Assembly: GCA_024138025.1 (NCBI GenBank)
Contig: JAMXBD010000575.1
Location: 620,001 to 684,000, forward strand
DNA from: Combretum micranthum
Lineage: Eukaryota > Streptophyta > Magnoliopsida > Myrtales > Combretaceae
Direction: 5' to 3'
DNA length: 64,000 bases
Shown: one piece after another, positions 12,641-25,116 of the stretch
How the letters are laid out: each line of letters begins with the position of its first letter
Numbering within the stretch: position 1 is the first letter of the stretch
Notes under the pieces: model-generated
What the model saw: only the letters and a program-made list of their open reading frames with translations
Database searches by the model: none
Told to the model about the DNA's origin: nothing
Made by a program: the position numbers and the translations under genes

Positions 12641-15213
12641 TGTAAAGACCGGATCCACCTCATATTTAATCCCTAGTCACTTGTGATCTGCAGTATTACA
12701 TATAAAATTATCTATAAATAAAGAGTTTGTATCAATTATTTATCTAAACCTGTTATAAGAACCATTTTAAAAACATCTCATTAAGAGAAACTCCATACTT
12801 AATATTACAAACTTTGTTATCCTTTCATCACTAAGACGAAAGGACTCAAAACCTGTATATACATATAAATAGGTGTTACAAAATATTGGCTTGAAAACAA
12901 GCCTATAACAAAATACATTCAAGGTTAATAAAACTTTAATAGTTAATACATTATCCATGAACATTTTTCCTATTGTATTACAAAAGCTTTCATCACAAGA
13001 TCGGGGTTCCTAATCCTCCTACTCATCTAGAAAGTCCTTAAAATCGGTCAATCATAAGCTAAAAGCTCAGTACACAAGTAACACAACCAAATACAAAGTG
13101 ACAAGCATACTTAGACTATGTGCAATGCAACAACCATCAATTTATTAACTATTTATTAAGTTCATCAAATAATATAGGAGTATCAAAACTCCAAATCAAG
13201 CCATAAGGAAGCGGAGGGTCCTAAGTAACAGCAGTTACTCAGGGGGTTGATATAGGCAGCCCGAGTACCTATATCTCTTATTGATATAACCAAAAGAGAA
13301 TAGTAGTTTCATCTAAGCTTCACATCATTTCTCATCTTTACTTAACTTAATCCATAATATTATTTAGTTTAACCGATCTTATAAACGTAAACTAAATCAT
13401 ATTATTTCCTCTTAAGAATAAATAAATGTTACACCAATACTATTACCCCCATCTACTACCTGCTAAGCCACTTATAAATTGTCATTGCATCATGATAGAG
13501 GTGGCCTAAGCACCTAAACTATCATGTTGACCTCGATAACAGGGTTGCCGCTCCCCGAACTAGATTCAACGACGCACGCTCAATCAATACAAACACTTTA
13601 TAAGTCATCTTTGATTTAGATCAATTTAGAATATGTCTAAACTAGGTAAACAACATCCATGTTACTGTGTACATGAATAATTTGATATTCTTGGCAAAAG
13701 ACTAGTAGGTAAACTCAACGATGTAGGAGGATCTGATAAAAGACATTAATTCATAAAGAATTTAACATTAATTCAAAAGTAAAGACTAACATTCATTTAA
13801 ATATCAAATTCTAAACAAAACTCATACCAAACACAACTTAGCATATATTTATATGTGTATTCATACATCATTCTATTATCTTTAATCTTTGAATCATCAT
13901 TATTTATTTATTTATAAAACAGGGCAAGAAAACAAATCACGGGTATGATTGAGATCATGAATCTAATCACGCCCCTAATCACGCCGGTGATCAAGGTAGG
14001 GGTGGTCGTCACACACAACCATGGGTCGAATCACACCCGTGATTGCTCAAAACTTTGCAACCCAAGCCTAATAAGGACAACATCATGCCTATGATATTTG
14101 GATTTGAAAAATTCTTAAAAGACCCGAGGCTAACAAGGGATGAACCACGACCGTGATTCTTGAAGTTTTACAAAACCACATAAGATTCAAAATCATTCAC
14201 GTTCATGACAAGCTAATTTCACAAATCAGTGGCTACCCAAACCTTGCTCACGCCCATGATTTGTGAAAAGTTGATGATCCCAATGCTTCAAAATCCATTA
14301 TCACATCCATGATCTTTAACCTGGTGCTTATAAAACATGTTTTTTCCCCTGTTTTGCTCTATTCTCGAATTTTTGAACTTAACTCATTTCACTAACTTAT
14401 ATACTTCAAAATTCACGTACCCATCACTACACATTCATAATACATCCAAACCATCTCATCATCAACAACAACACTTCTTCAATTCTCAAACACATAACAT
14501 GCAAACCTATGATTCATTTGTTCATCCAAGTAACCACATCAAACTTCATATACTTACTTTTATAAACTCCTATAATTCATCTAAACTAAAAATAAATAAA
14601 TAACTTAGTTTTATCACCTACCTAAATTCACAAAAACCCATATCTTGTAACCTGCCATCATGAAAGAAGCAAATAAATAACTAGAAAACAAGTAAAACTA
14701 TACCTTAATTAATCTTGATCCTTTGATGACAAGCTGATGAAAGTATTGTTGAGTTTAGAAGAAGATTATGAGGAAGATGATGAGGAGTCATATTTGCTAA
14801 AATCATGCTCAGTTGAGGGTCGGTGTTTAGGTCTATTTTAGAGCTTTTGGTTGATATTTAGCAAATTTTCTGCCATTGACTTTTGTGACTTTGATAATTA
14901 TCCTTTAGCTTAGCTTGGGTTTGATTTAGGGCTTTGGTTTGGTCTTGAAATAGGCTTAAAATGGACTTAAAATCTACTTTGGAAAATTGGGTTTGTTTTT
15001 TTATTGCAAATCATGAACTTAACTTGTACCATGCAAACAATAAAATATCAATTCCAAACCATATAAACAAATTCTAACATGCAATACAACACATTAATGA
15101 ATGATGCCAACACATCATCTTTATTAATTAAACATTTATTATTTATTTCATATTTCAAGAAGATATAATATATATATATGCATTTAATTAAGTATGGAAA
15201 TTAGGTTATTTCA
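12641..15213 (-). mobile_element. solo LTR, about 2.6 kb (copy 1)
   Basis: On the minus strand it begins TGAAATAACC (15213) and ends GGTCTTTACA (12641), so it is bounded by TG...CA. It shares with copy 2 (20488-23678) a block reading GGGCTGCCTATAT...CAGTTACT (near 13225-13275) and a conserved box near 13045-13070 (TGTACTGAGCTTTTAGC). An array of ATCACG...CGTGAT words (13937-14310) is also shared. Flanks are AAAG-rich on both sides (GAAAG left, AAAAG right), so a 5-bp duplication cannot be told apart from the adjacent microsatellite. No polyprotein is attached, hence solo LTR. Ty3/gypsy origin is inferred from LTR style only. Confidence 0.65.
13937..14316. repeat. array of near-palindromic ATCACG/CGTGAT words inside LTR copy 1
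   Basis: Irregularly spaced words such as AATCACACCCGTGATT, CCACGACCGTGATTC, CTCACGCCCATGATT and TCACATCCATGATC are scattered over about 380 bp, separated by unrelated sequence. Matching arrays occur in LTR copies 2 and 3. Confidence 0.8.
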
Positions 15214-16440
15214 AAAAGAAAGAAAGAAAGAAAGAAAACGTCAAGATGTATAAATATGAAGATGTATTTTGACCTATTATTATGAAATATATAATTGTTT
15301 TAATAGAAAATGAGTGCTTAAAGTTATGGATTGGATATGTAAATGGATAAGTGATTAGAAAGACTAGTAGATAATTTTCATCTACAGAATTCCTACAACA
15401 ATAATAAACAGGATCATTTGGTTTTCATGCCTTATGGAATGATTTTTTTATTATTCCCTTCCCTATAGAGTTATTTTGTTGTTGAAATGAGAATGTTTAT
15501 AGTATATGATTGAGACTTGTTATAGGTACATTATTAATGGTAGAAGAAGAATCTATTCTTTAATCTTTATATCTCTCTATCTCAACTAACATATAGGGCA
15601 CATAAAACCAAACAGATAGTTATATATTTATATATTTATTTGAGGAAACTAAATATTTGCATGTCAAGTTCGAATTATTAAAACATGCATTACAAAATAT
15701 AAGAAAGGGGTTATGAGAGATCCATCTCCCTAATGTATATAATATATTGCAAGACTTGAATAATAATAATAAAGTTTAAAAATACGACAGGAAGAATAAA
15801 AAACAACATTTCCTCTCCATTAAACTAATAAAGTTTAATGACGAATATTGGTAAGTAAGCATAACACCAATAACATTGGATTCTTTGAAGAGAAAAGCGG
15901 CCTACAAAGGAAGAGAGCACCAGCTAAATGCAAATTTTACACATTTTAGTTTTGTTTTTCTTTTCTTCATGTTTTCCCTTTAAGAACTTAAATGTTATTT
16001 CCCCTTTTTTTTTGCCGATAGCTTTTGCCAGCTTGTTTCTCTTTGAGCTTTTGTTTTGTTTCCTTGTTTTTGTTTTATTATATTATAGTTACTAGAAAAA
16101 AAAAATGGTCTAACTTCATTAAACTAATAAATGCTTTCTTTTTTTTGCAAGCATATATAAATTGACAAACTTGTTAATATAATCATGATTTATTGTTACT
16201 ACTTGGAATGTTATTTCTCAATCCATGTTTATTTCTAATCTTTAAAGCCCACGAGCTTTCAACAATTTAGGTCTTAAACCAACCTAGTAGATGAGTAGTC
16301 AATTTGTCTATGTCTCCCACTATTTCCATACTTGACCATTGAATTTTCCTTTTATGTGTTTTTTGTAAGTCCCCATGTTTTTAATATATTATTGAAAGTG
16401 GTACTCTTATAATTATATATTCAATTTGATAGAGATTAAA
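15214..16440. other. intergenic AT-rich DNA with AAAG microsatellite
   Basis: An (AAAG)n run at about 15217-15237 borders the LTR. The rest is AT-rich with no supported gene. Confidence 0.5.
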
Positions 16441-17622
16441 ATAGGAAGAATATTATTCAATTTATGCTTATAATATTGGATCAAAATAATAAATAAAAAA
16501 AGCTTTAGAAGGAGAGAAACAATGTTCTTTGAGACATATGGCTATGGGTTTAAGGCGTTGTAAACATTATTTTTACATGACAAAAAAAATATTTTTTTTT
16601 TTACAAATGAGTTGATAAATAAAAACCTTTTGAGAGCCTATAAAGGCTCAGTACAAACTAAGCCCAGCCCACCAACTGTAGACTTAAACCTTAATGTGTA
16701 TAAGGTTTCTTTTCTCTTCTCACCACCCTTTTGCCTCTCTTATGCGACTACCGCTTTAGATAAATTCTGAAACCCTAATCTATCTCTTTGTTTAACTCTC
16801 ATGCTTATTTGATGTGTATCTTCTAGATATAACTTATGTAATAGTTGTTTTGTGAATACAGAGTGGAATGTAACACTATTATGGCTATTCGAGAAACCAC
16901 CAACTCTAAAAGTATTATATTTGTTAGATGTGTCATAATCCTTTTCCATTCGTCATTTCTATTTTATACATGTACAAATAACACATCAGTTACTTCTATA
17001 GTATTTACAGTTGCTTTTAACTACTTTATGGTGACTTCTATTTTAATATGTCATAAAAATATAGATTTGGTATATGTATAACTATGTTGTGTAATCTTTG
17101 AGCCATATTGGCTTCTACTTAGTCCTACTATGAGTTTTAATAGAGTATTTTTTATGAAACCTTATTCTTTTCAATTCCTTCATAATTGTGACAAACAAAA
17201 CAATCCCTTCAAATTTATTAGACTGTGCGTCTTATAAATTGAATAATTTGTAACCCTTGTTTCTCTTTAATTGTGCATCATAACAAATGAAAACTAATGA
17301 AAACTTAGTTCGAATTAGTTATTAGTGCATCATATCTAATTATTTAATTTGTTCGTGTCCTTACTTTTCTTGTTCCCGTATCAGTAACCCTATAACAATT
17401 ACAAACATAAAAAAAAACCCAAAAGTATCAAACTTTCTATTGTCCATTGGATTTCGCTATGCTGATTCATATATGGATTTCATCCATATCGTCTTGGTAT
17501 CAAGATTGTGGATTGACGCGTGTTATATTGGTAAGTTTTAGATTTCATATCTTGTTGAATTTAGTGTGGGTATATTAGGATAATAAATGGTTCTTTGCAA
17601 TAATTGTGGAGCATTATATTTA
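16441..17622. repeat. old dispersed repeat, candidate 5' LTR or leader of a decayed gypsy element
   Basis: Sequence from about 16441 to 16550 recurs at 19437-19510 plus 25001-25035, where the copy is split by the hAT insertion. Sequence from about 16551 to 16635 and from about 17150 to 17345 recurs at about 29500-29800, missing the middle. Shared phrases include TTGTAAACATTATTTT, GTTGATAAAT and TATTCTTTTCAATTCC. Exact ends are not visible. The position just upstream of gypsy-like coding remnants suggests LTR/leader, but this is inference. Confidence 0.45.
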
Positions 17623-17934
17623 GGAATAATATTACAGATGATATTTGAACTTTAACAAAATATATAATTAGGTTTCTAAACTATGAAAATGATCAATTTT
17701 GTACATAAATTTTGAAATTGATCAATTTGGTACCTAAAAAACTTTGAAATTGGTCAATTTAGTACAAAAAAAAAAAAAAAAACTTGATTGGAGTACTGTT
17801 AGTGCGTACAAAATGTTCTTTTGAATCATAAATTTGTCAATTTCAAACTTTAGGTACTAAATTGATCAATTCAAATTTAAGGTACCTAATTGTATATTTT
17901 ATTAAAGTTCAGGTACTATTTATGATATTAACCC
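17623..17934. mobile_element. MITE with about 60-bp TIRs and 9-bp target duplication (Mutator-like)
   Basis: The left end GGAATAATATTACAGATGAT and the right end (reverse complement) GGGTTAATATCATAAATAGT continue similar for about 60 bases through TGAACTTTA and AATTAGGT. Both sides carry TTATATTTA (17614-17622 and 17935-17943), a perfect 9-bp duplication typical of Mutator-like elements. No ORF. Diverged relatives seem to lie near 9745-10010 and 42520-42920. Confidence 0.88.
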
Positions 17935-17943
17935 TTATATTTA

Positions 17944-19130
17944 TTATCCTGTTAATCATTGAATTCCCAATATTATTAGATGGAAGATTTATGGGATGGT
18001 ATATCAAAGCTTAAGGTGATGTGGTTTAATATAAGTGCTTACCTATGGGAGAAAAACAAATTGAAGACTTATTTCGCATGAAATTTTTCGTTAATAGTGC
18101 AATATGCACTTTGATCATCGGAGTCACATTAATATTGGGTAAATTACACAAGAAGATATCAGCATTTGAGGATAAATTCATTTAAAGTATTAATGCTTTG
18201 CAAAATAAATTCAATGAGGCATCAACATTTTGTAAAGTTCATTTGAGATATCAACGTTTTAACTAGTTTTCAATCAAATTTCCTAAATTTTTATTAATGG
18301 TTAGTTATTAATACCTTATTTGACTCACTTAACAAAATCTTGATAACCTTTTTAGCTACTTGAAATATTGATTTAAATAAATTTACCTTGAAACATTGAT
18401 TCTTATTTTGAACCACTTAAACTATTGATACCCTTTACCCCTTTAATATTGCAGATAAGGATATGGTGGATAAGTTGAAGTTACTAACTACATCTCATCC
18501 ACAACCTTAATATATTTGATGGGGAGATAGCGAAAATTTTATTTATGTCATTTAGTAAATTAGGGTCGGCATCAATTTCTACTGCAAACCAATATTTCAA
18601 TGGAGTTATGTATGATGGAGTCACTGCTACTATTTCTCATGTCATGCCTTGTAATTCCTGAGCACTTGATCATAGAGTAACTTATAGTGAGCGGCACGTC
18701 ACTATTCTTTTGTCATAAAAAGAAAAAGGCTAATATTGATGCCTATGATTTTGGATAAAGTTTTAGTTGCTAAGTTAAAGATGATTCTTCCTAGGAAGGA
18801 GTTAGATGAGACAAAAATAGGTGAGATATGATAAGGAATCTTCGGTAAATTCTCAAAAATAAACTTCTTTCTTTAAGTAAGGAAGAGATTGATTAATTTT
18901 CTATTAGTATAAATGTTGGGGACAAAGGTGATGGGTGTAAAGTGGATAGCTAAGCAATTACAGGTGTAGGAATCAATTAATGGGATTAATATTACACCTA
19001 TAGGACCATTCGGAGAAATTAATATCTATGAGTTTGATAAACCACAACAATTTCAAGTATTTGCTACTTTGAATCTATTTGATAGTGGTGAAGAATTATA
19101 TAAGTTGAATTCTCACCATTAGGTTTATAA
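17944..19130 (+). pseudogene. decayed Ty3/gypsy polyprotein fragment (protease region and possible integrase tail)
   Basis: Translated in shifting frames, the plus strand gives EDLFRMKFFVNSAICTLII (about 18067-18120). After the MITE at 18137-18442 it gives HINIADKDMVDKLKL, then TTSHPQP, later ALDHRVTY (about 18660-18685) and YSFVIKRKRLILMPM (about 18703-18747). The order and spacing match the protease and protease-RT linker of plant Ty3/gypsy polyproteins. Near 19050-19120 the frame VFATLNLFDSGEELYKL resembles the integrase C-terminal ATFNV...DL...GEE segment, which would imply an internal deletion removing RT/RNase H. Many stops and frameshifts; non-functional. The protease call is fairly secure, the integrase call weak. 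Confidence 0.6.
18137..18442. mobile_element. MITE (GGGTAAATTACACAAGAAG family) inserted in the gypsy protease remnant
   Basis: The left end is GGGTAAATTACACAAGAAG. The right end is the reverse complement of GGGGTAAA...GGGTATCAATAGTTTAAGTGG. Flanks are ATTAATATT (18128-18136) and TTTAATATT (18443-18451), an 8-of-9 match to a 9-bp duplication. Removing the element restores a continuous gypsy protease-like reading across the site, so the ends are independently supported. Relatives lie at 40373-40761 and 60907-61272. Mutator-like by duplication length. Confidence 0.85.
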
Positions 19131-19947
19131 GAGTATAGTTGATAGGGTTTACGCCAACTGGTATAAACCACATGAAGGATCTTTTTATTGTTAACAAATA
19201 TAAGACCTTTGGGGTGTTGTGGGTACTTAGAGTTGATGATAAAATGCTTTGTGAGTTGCTATTTCGGAGCTACTATTCTAAAGAGGGTTTGTAATGCGAG
19301 ATGTAGTTCATGGGCTTGGCTTTTTAATTGTTATTATTTACCTTTATTTGAATTTTGTAGGTTATTCATTGACCATAAAGATCCATTGTTAAATATTTGC
19401 CACAAATTCTCTTCAACGAGAGAGAACAAATAGGATAAAGGGATGGAGAATATCATTCGATTTATGCCTATGATTGGATCAAGATAATGGCTTAAATAGA
19501 GTTTCAAAAGTAGAGCCAAGCTTTTAAAAGCTCAGGCCTTGCTCGTTTAAAAATTAATGAGCTCAAGCCAGGCTGAGCTTTAACCTAACCTTAAAAAGGT
19601 AGGCCGAAACTCAAGCTCGTAAAAAATGAACGAGCTCGAGCTCAACTCATTAGCTTGTTAAGTTAAATGAGCCTGAATGAGCCCAAGCCTATTTTGCTAA
19701 ACGAGCCTGAGCTCGGGCTCGTTTAACTTAATGAGCCTTAAACAAGATTGAGCTCAAGCTCATTAAGAAGCTCAACATAAACTTGTTTAGAAGCTTATTT
19801 ATGGTAGGAAATTAATCTTAAGTTTCTCATTTCCATCCTTTTTATTTTTCACATAATTCAATTCAAAAAATTTAAGAATTTAAGTATTAATTAATAGGAT
19901 AATAATACAAGATTTCATCCATATAAAATCAAATAATATCATATACA

Positions 19948-20130
19948 ACATGTTTTTTTTTTTTTGTAAATAAAGATAATTTATTTATATTAAAAACAAA
20001 GATGGAAAAGAGGGAAAAACATCTGTATTGCCTGTGGCAACTAATCCATAAACAAAGCTATAGTAGTTACTGAAAAACATAGAAACTTCGTTTGACAATA
20101 AGTTTAAGGTTCTTAAACTAGGCTTCAACA
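19948..20130 (-). mobile_element. possible LINE 3'-end fragment, minus strand
   Basis: A T-tract (about 19950-19962) is followed by GTAAATAAAGATAATTTATT and an A-rich, non-coding stretch. Read on the minus strand this is the kind of ...TTATTTAC-poly(A) terminus I associate with plant LINEs. Extent and flanking duplications could not be fixed. Confidence 0.35.
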
Positions 20131-20487
20131 TAAACTAATCAACAGAAGGTACATTTGATCAAAACATTAGTTAACAATCTCTCTAGTGTTATATTCAAAG
20201 TACATGTAAATCGTAGATGCCATCCCTTCGCCCAAAATGAGATCATCACCGAATCAAATCATCTCATCCATAAAACCTTTCAATGTTCAACAAAAAGCTT
20301 AATCTTAAACAGTTGTTATGCACTCGAATGAAACATTCAATCTACATATTTTCCATTAATAAATAATGCTAATTTATATATATATGTATATAAGAAAATG
20401 AAAATATCAATTTTCCAACCCAAGTTGCATTATGCAAGTAGTTGAGAAGCCATATTATGGAATGAAAATCTAAAATCCCATACCATT

Positions 20488-23400
20488 TGAAATACCCCAA
20501 ACATTCACCGGTTATAAATTGGATTTAGTTATTTTAATTGATGCAAGAAAAATAGATAATAAATTAAGGTTTGATAAATTAATCAAATTAATTTAGTAAA
20601 TAGAATTAAGTTGAAATTTCAAATTTCAAATTCTTAAATCCCTAGACATGTTATTTAAATGTTTGGTGGATGCCTAAATCCTTAAATTTCAAGTCAACAT
20701 TTCATATCCTTAACCTCTGTAAATTTTGGAATCACCTGCTTTCCTAAAAACATCATATATTGAGCCTAAGCTCAAGTTAAATATCAATTTGATATAAACC
20801 AATCTCCTAAATCAAACCTCTATCTCAAATTCCTTATTTCTAACATATTAATTCTCAAATTATTTCTTAAACACTTTTAAAATTAAAAGTATTGATTTGA
20901 AAGTTTAAACCTAATACCTTTTCCCTAAAATATCTCCCAATTCTCTCTATATATAATCCTTTATTTCTTTTCCTTTTCTTTTTCATTTTTGCTGCCTTTT
21001 CCTCTTCTTTTCTTTATTCCTTTCGTTTCTTTTTCTTTTTCCTTCTCTTTCTTCTTCTCTCGTTTCTTAAAAATCCAAATCCCAACCTCAGATTGAACAA
21101 GTCTATAATAGAAATCAAAGATGGAAAACAAGATAGAAGATGAAAAACATGCATGAAGGAGCACAAAAACTAAAGAAAAAGAGTAGATGTAAAGATCATG
21201 TTAATTAGGCTCATCATCATGTAAGTTTGTTTTATATTTTTTATTTTAATTGTTGTTTAGGTATGTAAATATTTTATTAAAACTAGATATATGAAGAACT
21301 CGTGATAATATTGATAGATTAAAGATACGTGAATATGTTTGCTAAAAACTTAAATCTATGCATGTTATGTAGGCTAAGTATTTGATAAAATAAAATGGAG
21401 GAGTATGATGTAGATATGTATATAGAAGTGTTTATAAGACCAGATTATGATGTTTATGCTAATAACAAGTTGTTGTTGTTGATGTATGTTGAAGACAAAT
21501 AGTTAGAATTAGAGTAAAAGATAAAGGAAAAAGATAACAAGCTCCCCTTATTCATCACGACCGGTGATAGGGGTGAAAAATAAAATCAAGGGTGATCACA
21601 GGCATGACAAGGACCATGATCTCCTCTGATCAAAAGTTAAACCCATATAATGGGCGTAATTTTGCAAGTGATGAACATCATGGTTGTCGTGAAGGGGCGT
21701 GGTCTCATTTGATAAGAATTTTCAAAGGAAACAGCCTAGATCACGGCCGTGACAAGGGATGTTATTTGGTGAAAGGTAAGGCAAACAAACGACCTTGATC
21801 ATGGGCTCGATCTGTGTAGGCCGCAGCGAGGATGTGCTCATGCTAAGGAGAACAGTACTTGATTATTGGCGTGCTCATGCCTTAGTGCCAATGTTGATTG
21901 CATATTATGGCTAGTTAGGGGCAAGGTGTCACATGATTTGTCCCTTGGTACTATCCAAAATTAAAAAAAAAAATAAAATAAAATAAAATAGATGAATGAT
22001 AGTTGATATATTATATTAGTTGAATGATATAATTAAATATGAGTTTAGTGAATTTTTAGATTTAATAAATAATTGGATTAAATATGAGAGTTAGATATAA
22101 AATGAACTTAGTGAATGAACTTAAGTTCAACTTGACTTAATAAGTTATAATGAGTTAAAATGAATTAAATTGATTAAGTTTAATTACCTTGGCTTAGTAA
22201 TTGAATCAAATGAATGACTTTAATCAATTTAGCTAAGTTAAGTTAAAATAAGCTTAATAGCTAATAACTGGCTTTAGTTAATGAGTTAGGATAAACCATA
22301 AATAATATGGGGAGTATGTTGTTTCAAATGTATGCTTGTTTAGAAAATGAATGTCTTAATGATGTTGTTGTAATAAAATATTATAAGCAAAGTGAAAAGA
22401 AACACTTTGACAGATAATGGAGAACTGTCCATATCTTGGAGGGGCGAATCTCACAGCCATGACGGAGTTCTTACTTAGCGTCTAATCAAATAGGGTTTTA
22501 ATAAAAGTTTGATGTCAATGGATAAATAATTTAATTTATTATGAGTTTAATTTCTTGAAACAGATATGGAAGGCATCTGAGTCTTTGTTTGGATTCCATA
22601 TAAATAAGGTACACAGTGACGTACATGTTGTATGCTAGGATAAGTATCATAAATGAATTAAAACTTAAAGACAGCCTAATAATTGATGAGTATTGTTTGT
22701 GCATGTTCCGTTAAATCAAGTCTGGGAAGCAGCTACCTTGTCCTGAGGGGGCACGGTAATTTAGGCACTTTGGTCATCCTCGTCATGATGCAATGACATT
22801 CATAAGTGACCGGTGGGTAGCCGACGAAAAAACGATATCGATGCAACATCTGCTTAAGCTCGAAGAGAAGTAATATGATCTGGTTCATGTTTTATGGGGA
22901 CGACTGAACTACATGCTGTTATGCACTGGGATGAGTAGAGTTGTTCAATAACTATAAACCCTAGATGATGCTATTTTCTTATAATGTTATGTATGAGATA
23001 TAGGTAATCGGGCTGCCTATATTAACCCCTTAAGCAGTCGTTGTTAGTCAGGACCCCAATTCTAGGGATTGTTTCATAGTGTGAGTGCTTTAGTGTTAAT
23101 TTGTTTTACTTTAATTTAAAGATAATAAATTATTGTTGCCGCATTGCATTTATTTAAGCTCGTGTGTGATTGTATTACTGTGTGCTGGGTTTTAGCTCAT
23201 TATTGTTATTATTGTCTTTTTCCAAGTATTATAGTGATGATGATGTTGATAATGATTGATGATATGTTGTCTCTAGTATGGGCAATCATGGAGATATGAG
23301 AGGAAGAGTAAATTGAAGCAGGGCGTTGAATTTTTTGTCTTGTTTAATTTTGTTTAAAGAACTAGATTTATCTTTTAATTAGTTGTTTTTCTTTAAGGGC

Positions 23401-23678
23401 TTAGTTGAGAAGCCTATGTTTTGTAATAAGTTTTCAAAACTTTGTTTAAGTGACTATTCTTCCATTTGTGCGAGTGAAAGCTAGAAACTTTTTTACTTAG
23501 ATCATTCTTCTTAGCCTCAAAGCTAGTTACCTTTATAATGTAATTATATGTATTAGAAATTAAAATTGGTTAGCAATGTTCAACATAAACAAATCCTTTA
23601 TAATACTTAACGTATTATATGTGGCTGATGGATTTGACTTACTTGAAATTTTGGTACAGGTTAAGTTGGGACCTTACA
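20488..23678 (+). mobile_element. solo LTR, 3.19 kb, with perfect CCATT duplication (copy 2)
   Basis: Begins TGAAATACCCC and ends GGGACCTTACA. The bases just outside are CCATT on both sides (20483-20487 and 23679-23683), a perfect 5-bp target-site duplication. It is nested in the hAT element. Internally it shares with copy 1 the GGGCTGCCTATATTAACCCC block (about 23010-23030) and the TGTGCTGGGTTTTAGCTC box (about 23181-23199). It also carries a cluster of GATCACGGCCGTGAC-like words (21556-21812). There is no attached internal region, so it is a solo LTR. Ty3/gypsy origin is inferred. Confidence 0.85.
20955..21062. repeat. long CT-rich low-complexity tract inside LTR copy 2
   Basis: About 100 bp of almost pure pyrimidine on the plus strand. 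The Lys/Glu-rich minus-strand frame across it is a composition artefact. Confidence 0.8.
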
Positions 23679-25000
23679 CCATTTGTCATAAGAATTCTCA
23701 TACTTTATCCGTTTAGGCAATTATAAATAAACTCTTGAGTCTATTGTCAAGAGCATCATCATAACACTGTTATTTCTCTTAATAAGCATAAAGACATGTA
23801 AATGCAAATCCTTTTATTATAAACAAACTCAAAATATATTGTGATGCATCACCCTAGTTTATTCTAAAGAATTATGAGAAAGGACATAGATTAATAAATT
23901 TTGATTGCCTCCTTCATTCATTTTCACAAATCAAAGTCACCACAGAGGTCTTCGATAAGCAAAATCAGTAACAAATACACTAGCAGACAGCTAACAACAT
24001 TACCAAAAAAATTAGTATATAGTAGAACATAAACTTGTCATTTTAGAACCAAAAACACACAATTTCAACACAAAAAGAATTTCCCATTGGACTAACACAA
24101 ATTCCACAGATCTTAAAAATGGATATCGGACAAATTACATCGTCCTCACTAATTAGCAATTATACTATATGTTTTTTAGTGGGAAGAAGCTCTTTATGTT
24201 ATCCTTTCTTTTTGCTGCATTTTTTTCCCTTACCTTTTTTTTTCTTCAAATTACTTTTATAAGCTTTTTATGTTGAACTAGAGTTTGTCATGACTAGAGA
24301 AAGAAAGACAAAGATGAAGAAATAATAAACTAATATATATTACATTAAATAACAAGAAAAGAAGACAACCTTTTCCTATAAAAAAAATAGCAAGTCATTA
24401 GGACCCACTAGAAGCTTAGATTCTAGATCACTTTACCCATGTTAAATAAGAAACTCAAACACAAATAAAACCCTAGAGTTAGTTATTTCCAATTAACTCA
24501 ATTGAATATACTAGTCAAATAGAAAGTAAAACTTGTTGTGTTCAAAGTGAATTATCCTTTCAAGGGAATTTTTTGCAATATTTGAAACCCTAACTTAGGA
24601 TATACAGTACCAAAGAAGAAAGGGGAGAAAGGAGAAAAGACGTACCTTGGTTGTGTTGTTTGTTTCCATTCACTCGCTAGGGCAAAAATATAAAATATAA
24701 AAATATTATATTTAACATAATACATACAAAATGACATTATAAAATATATTGAGCTCGCGAGCTTATTATTGGCCAAGCTCACAAGCCTATTAACGACGTC
24801 TACTATTGAGCTCTAAACAAGCCTATTCGTAAGCTAGCTCGCAAATCTAGATCAAAGCTCAAGCTCAGCTCGTTTAGCTAAACGAGCTTCACTATGAGCT
24901 CAAGCTTGGCTCATTTAGTAATCAAGCTCAACTTATTTAGTAATCAAGCTCAAGTTGAGCTGAGCCTAAACTATGCCTCGCTTGCCGCCCCATTCAAAAG

Positions 25001-25082
25001 AAGAGGAACAATGTGTCTATGAGATGCATGGCTAGGAGCACACTCATGTTGGAATCTAAAAAACACATTAAACTAAACTCTA

Positions 25083-25116
<34 letters not shown>

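Larger units (their letters stand above)
19511..24992. mobile_element. hAT-type insertion of 5.5 kb containing a nested LTR
   Basis: Perfect 8-bp flanks TTCAAAAG (19503-19510 and 24993-25000). The ends are TAGAGCCAAGC on the left and, reverse-complemented, TGGGGCGGCAAGC on the right: a degraded TIR pair. Both arms (19511-19800 and 24750-24992) are packed with GAGCTC/CTCGAGC words in opposing orientation. The flanking sequence (19437-19510 joined to 25001-25035) is continuous in a paralogue at 16441-16545, which serves as an empty site. Subtracting the nested LTR (20488-23678) and its duplication leaves about 2.3 kb. I saw no transposase remnant, so it is non-autonomous or heavily decayed. Confidence 0.8.

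Noticed and set aside
14337..14603. Plus-strand open frame of 88 codons
   Set aside because: Lies inside LTR copy 1; Ser/Asn/His-rich low-complexity translation with no counterpart in copies 2 or 3.
20961..21164. Minus-strand frame rich in Lys and Glu
   Set aside because: Composition artefact of a long CT tract inside a solo LTR.
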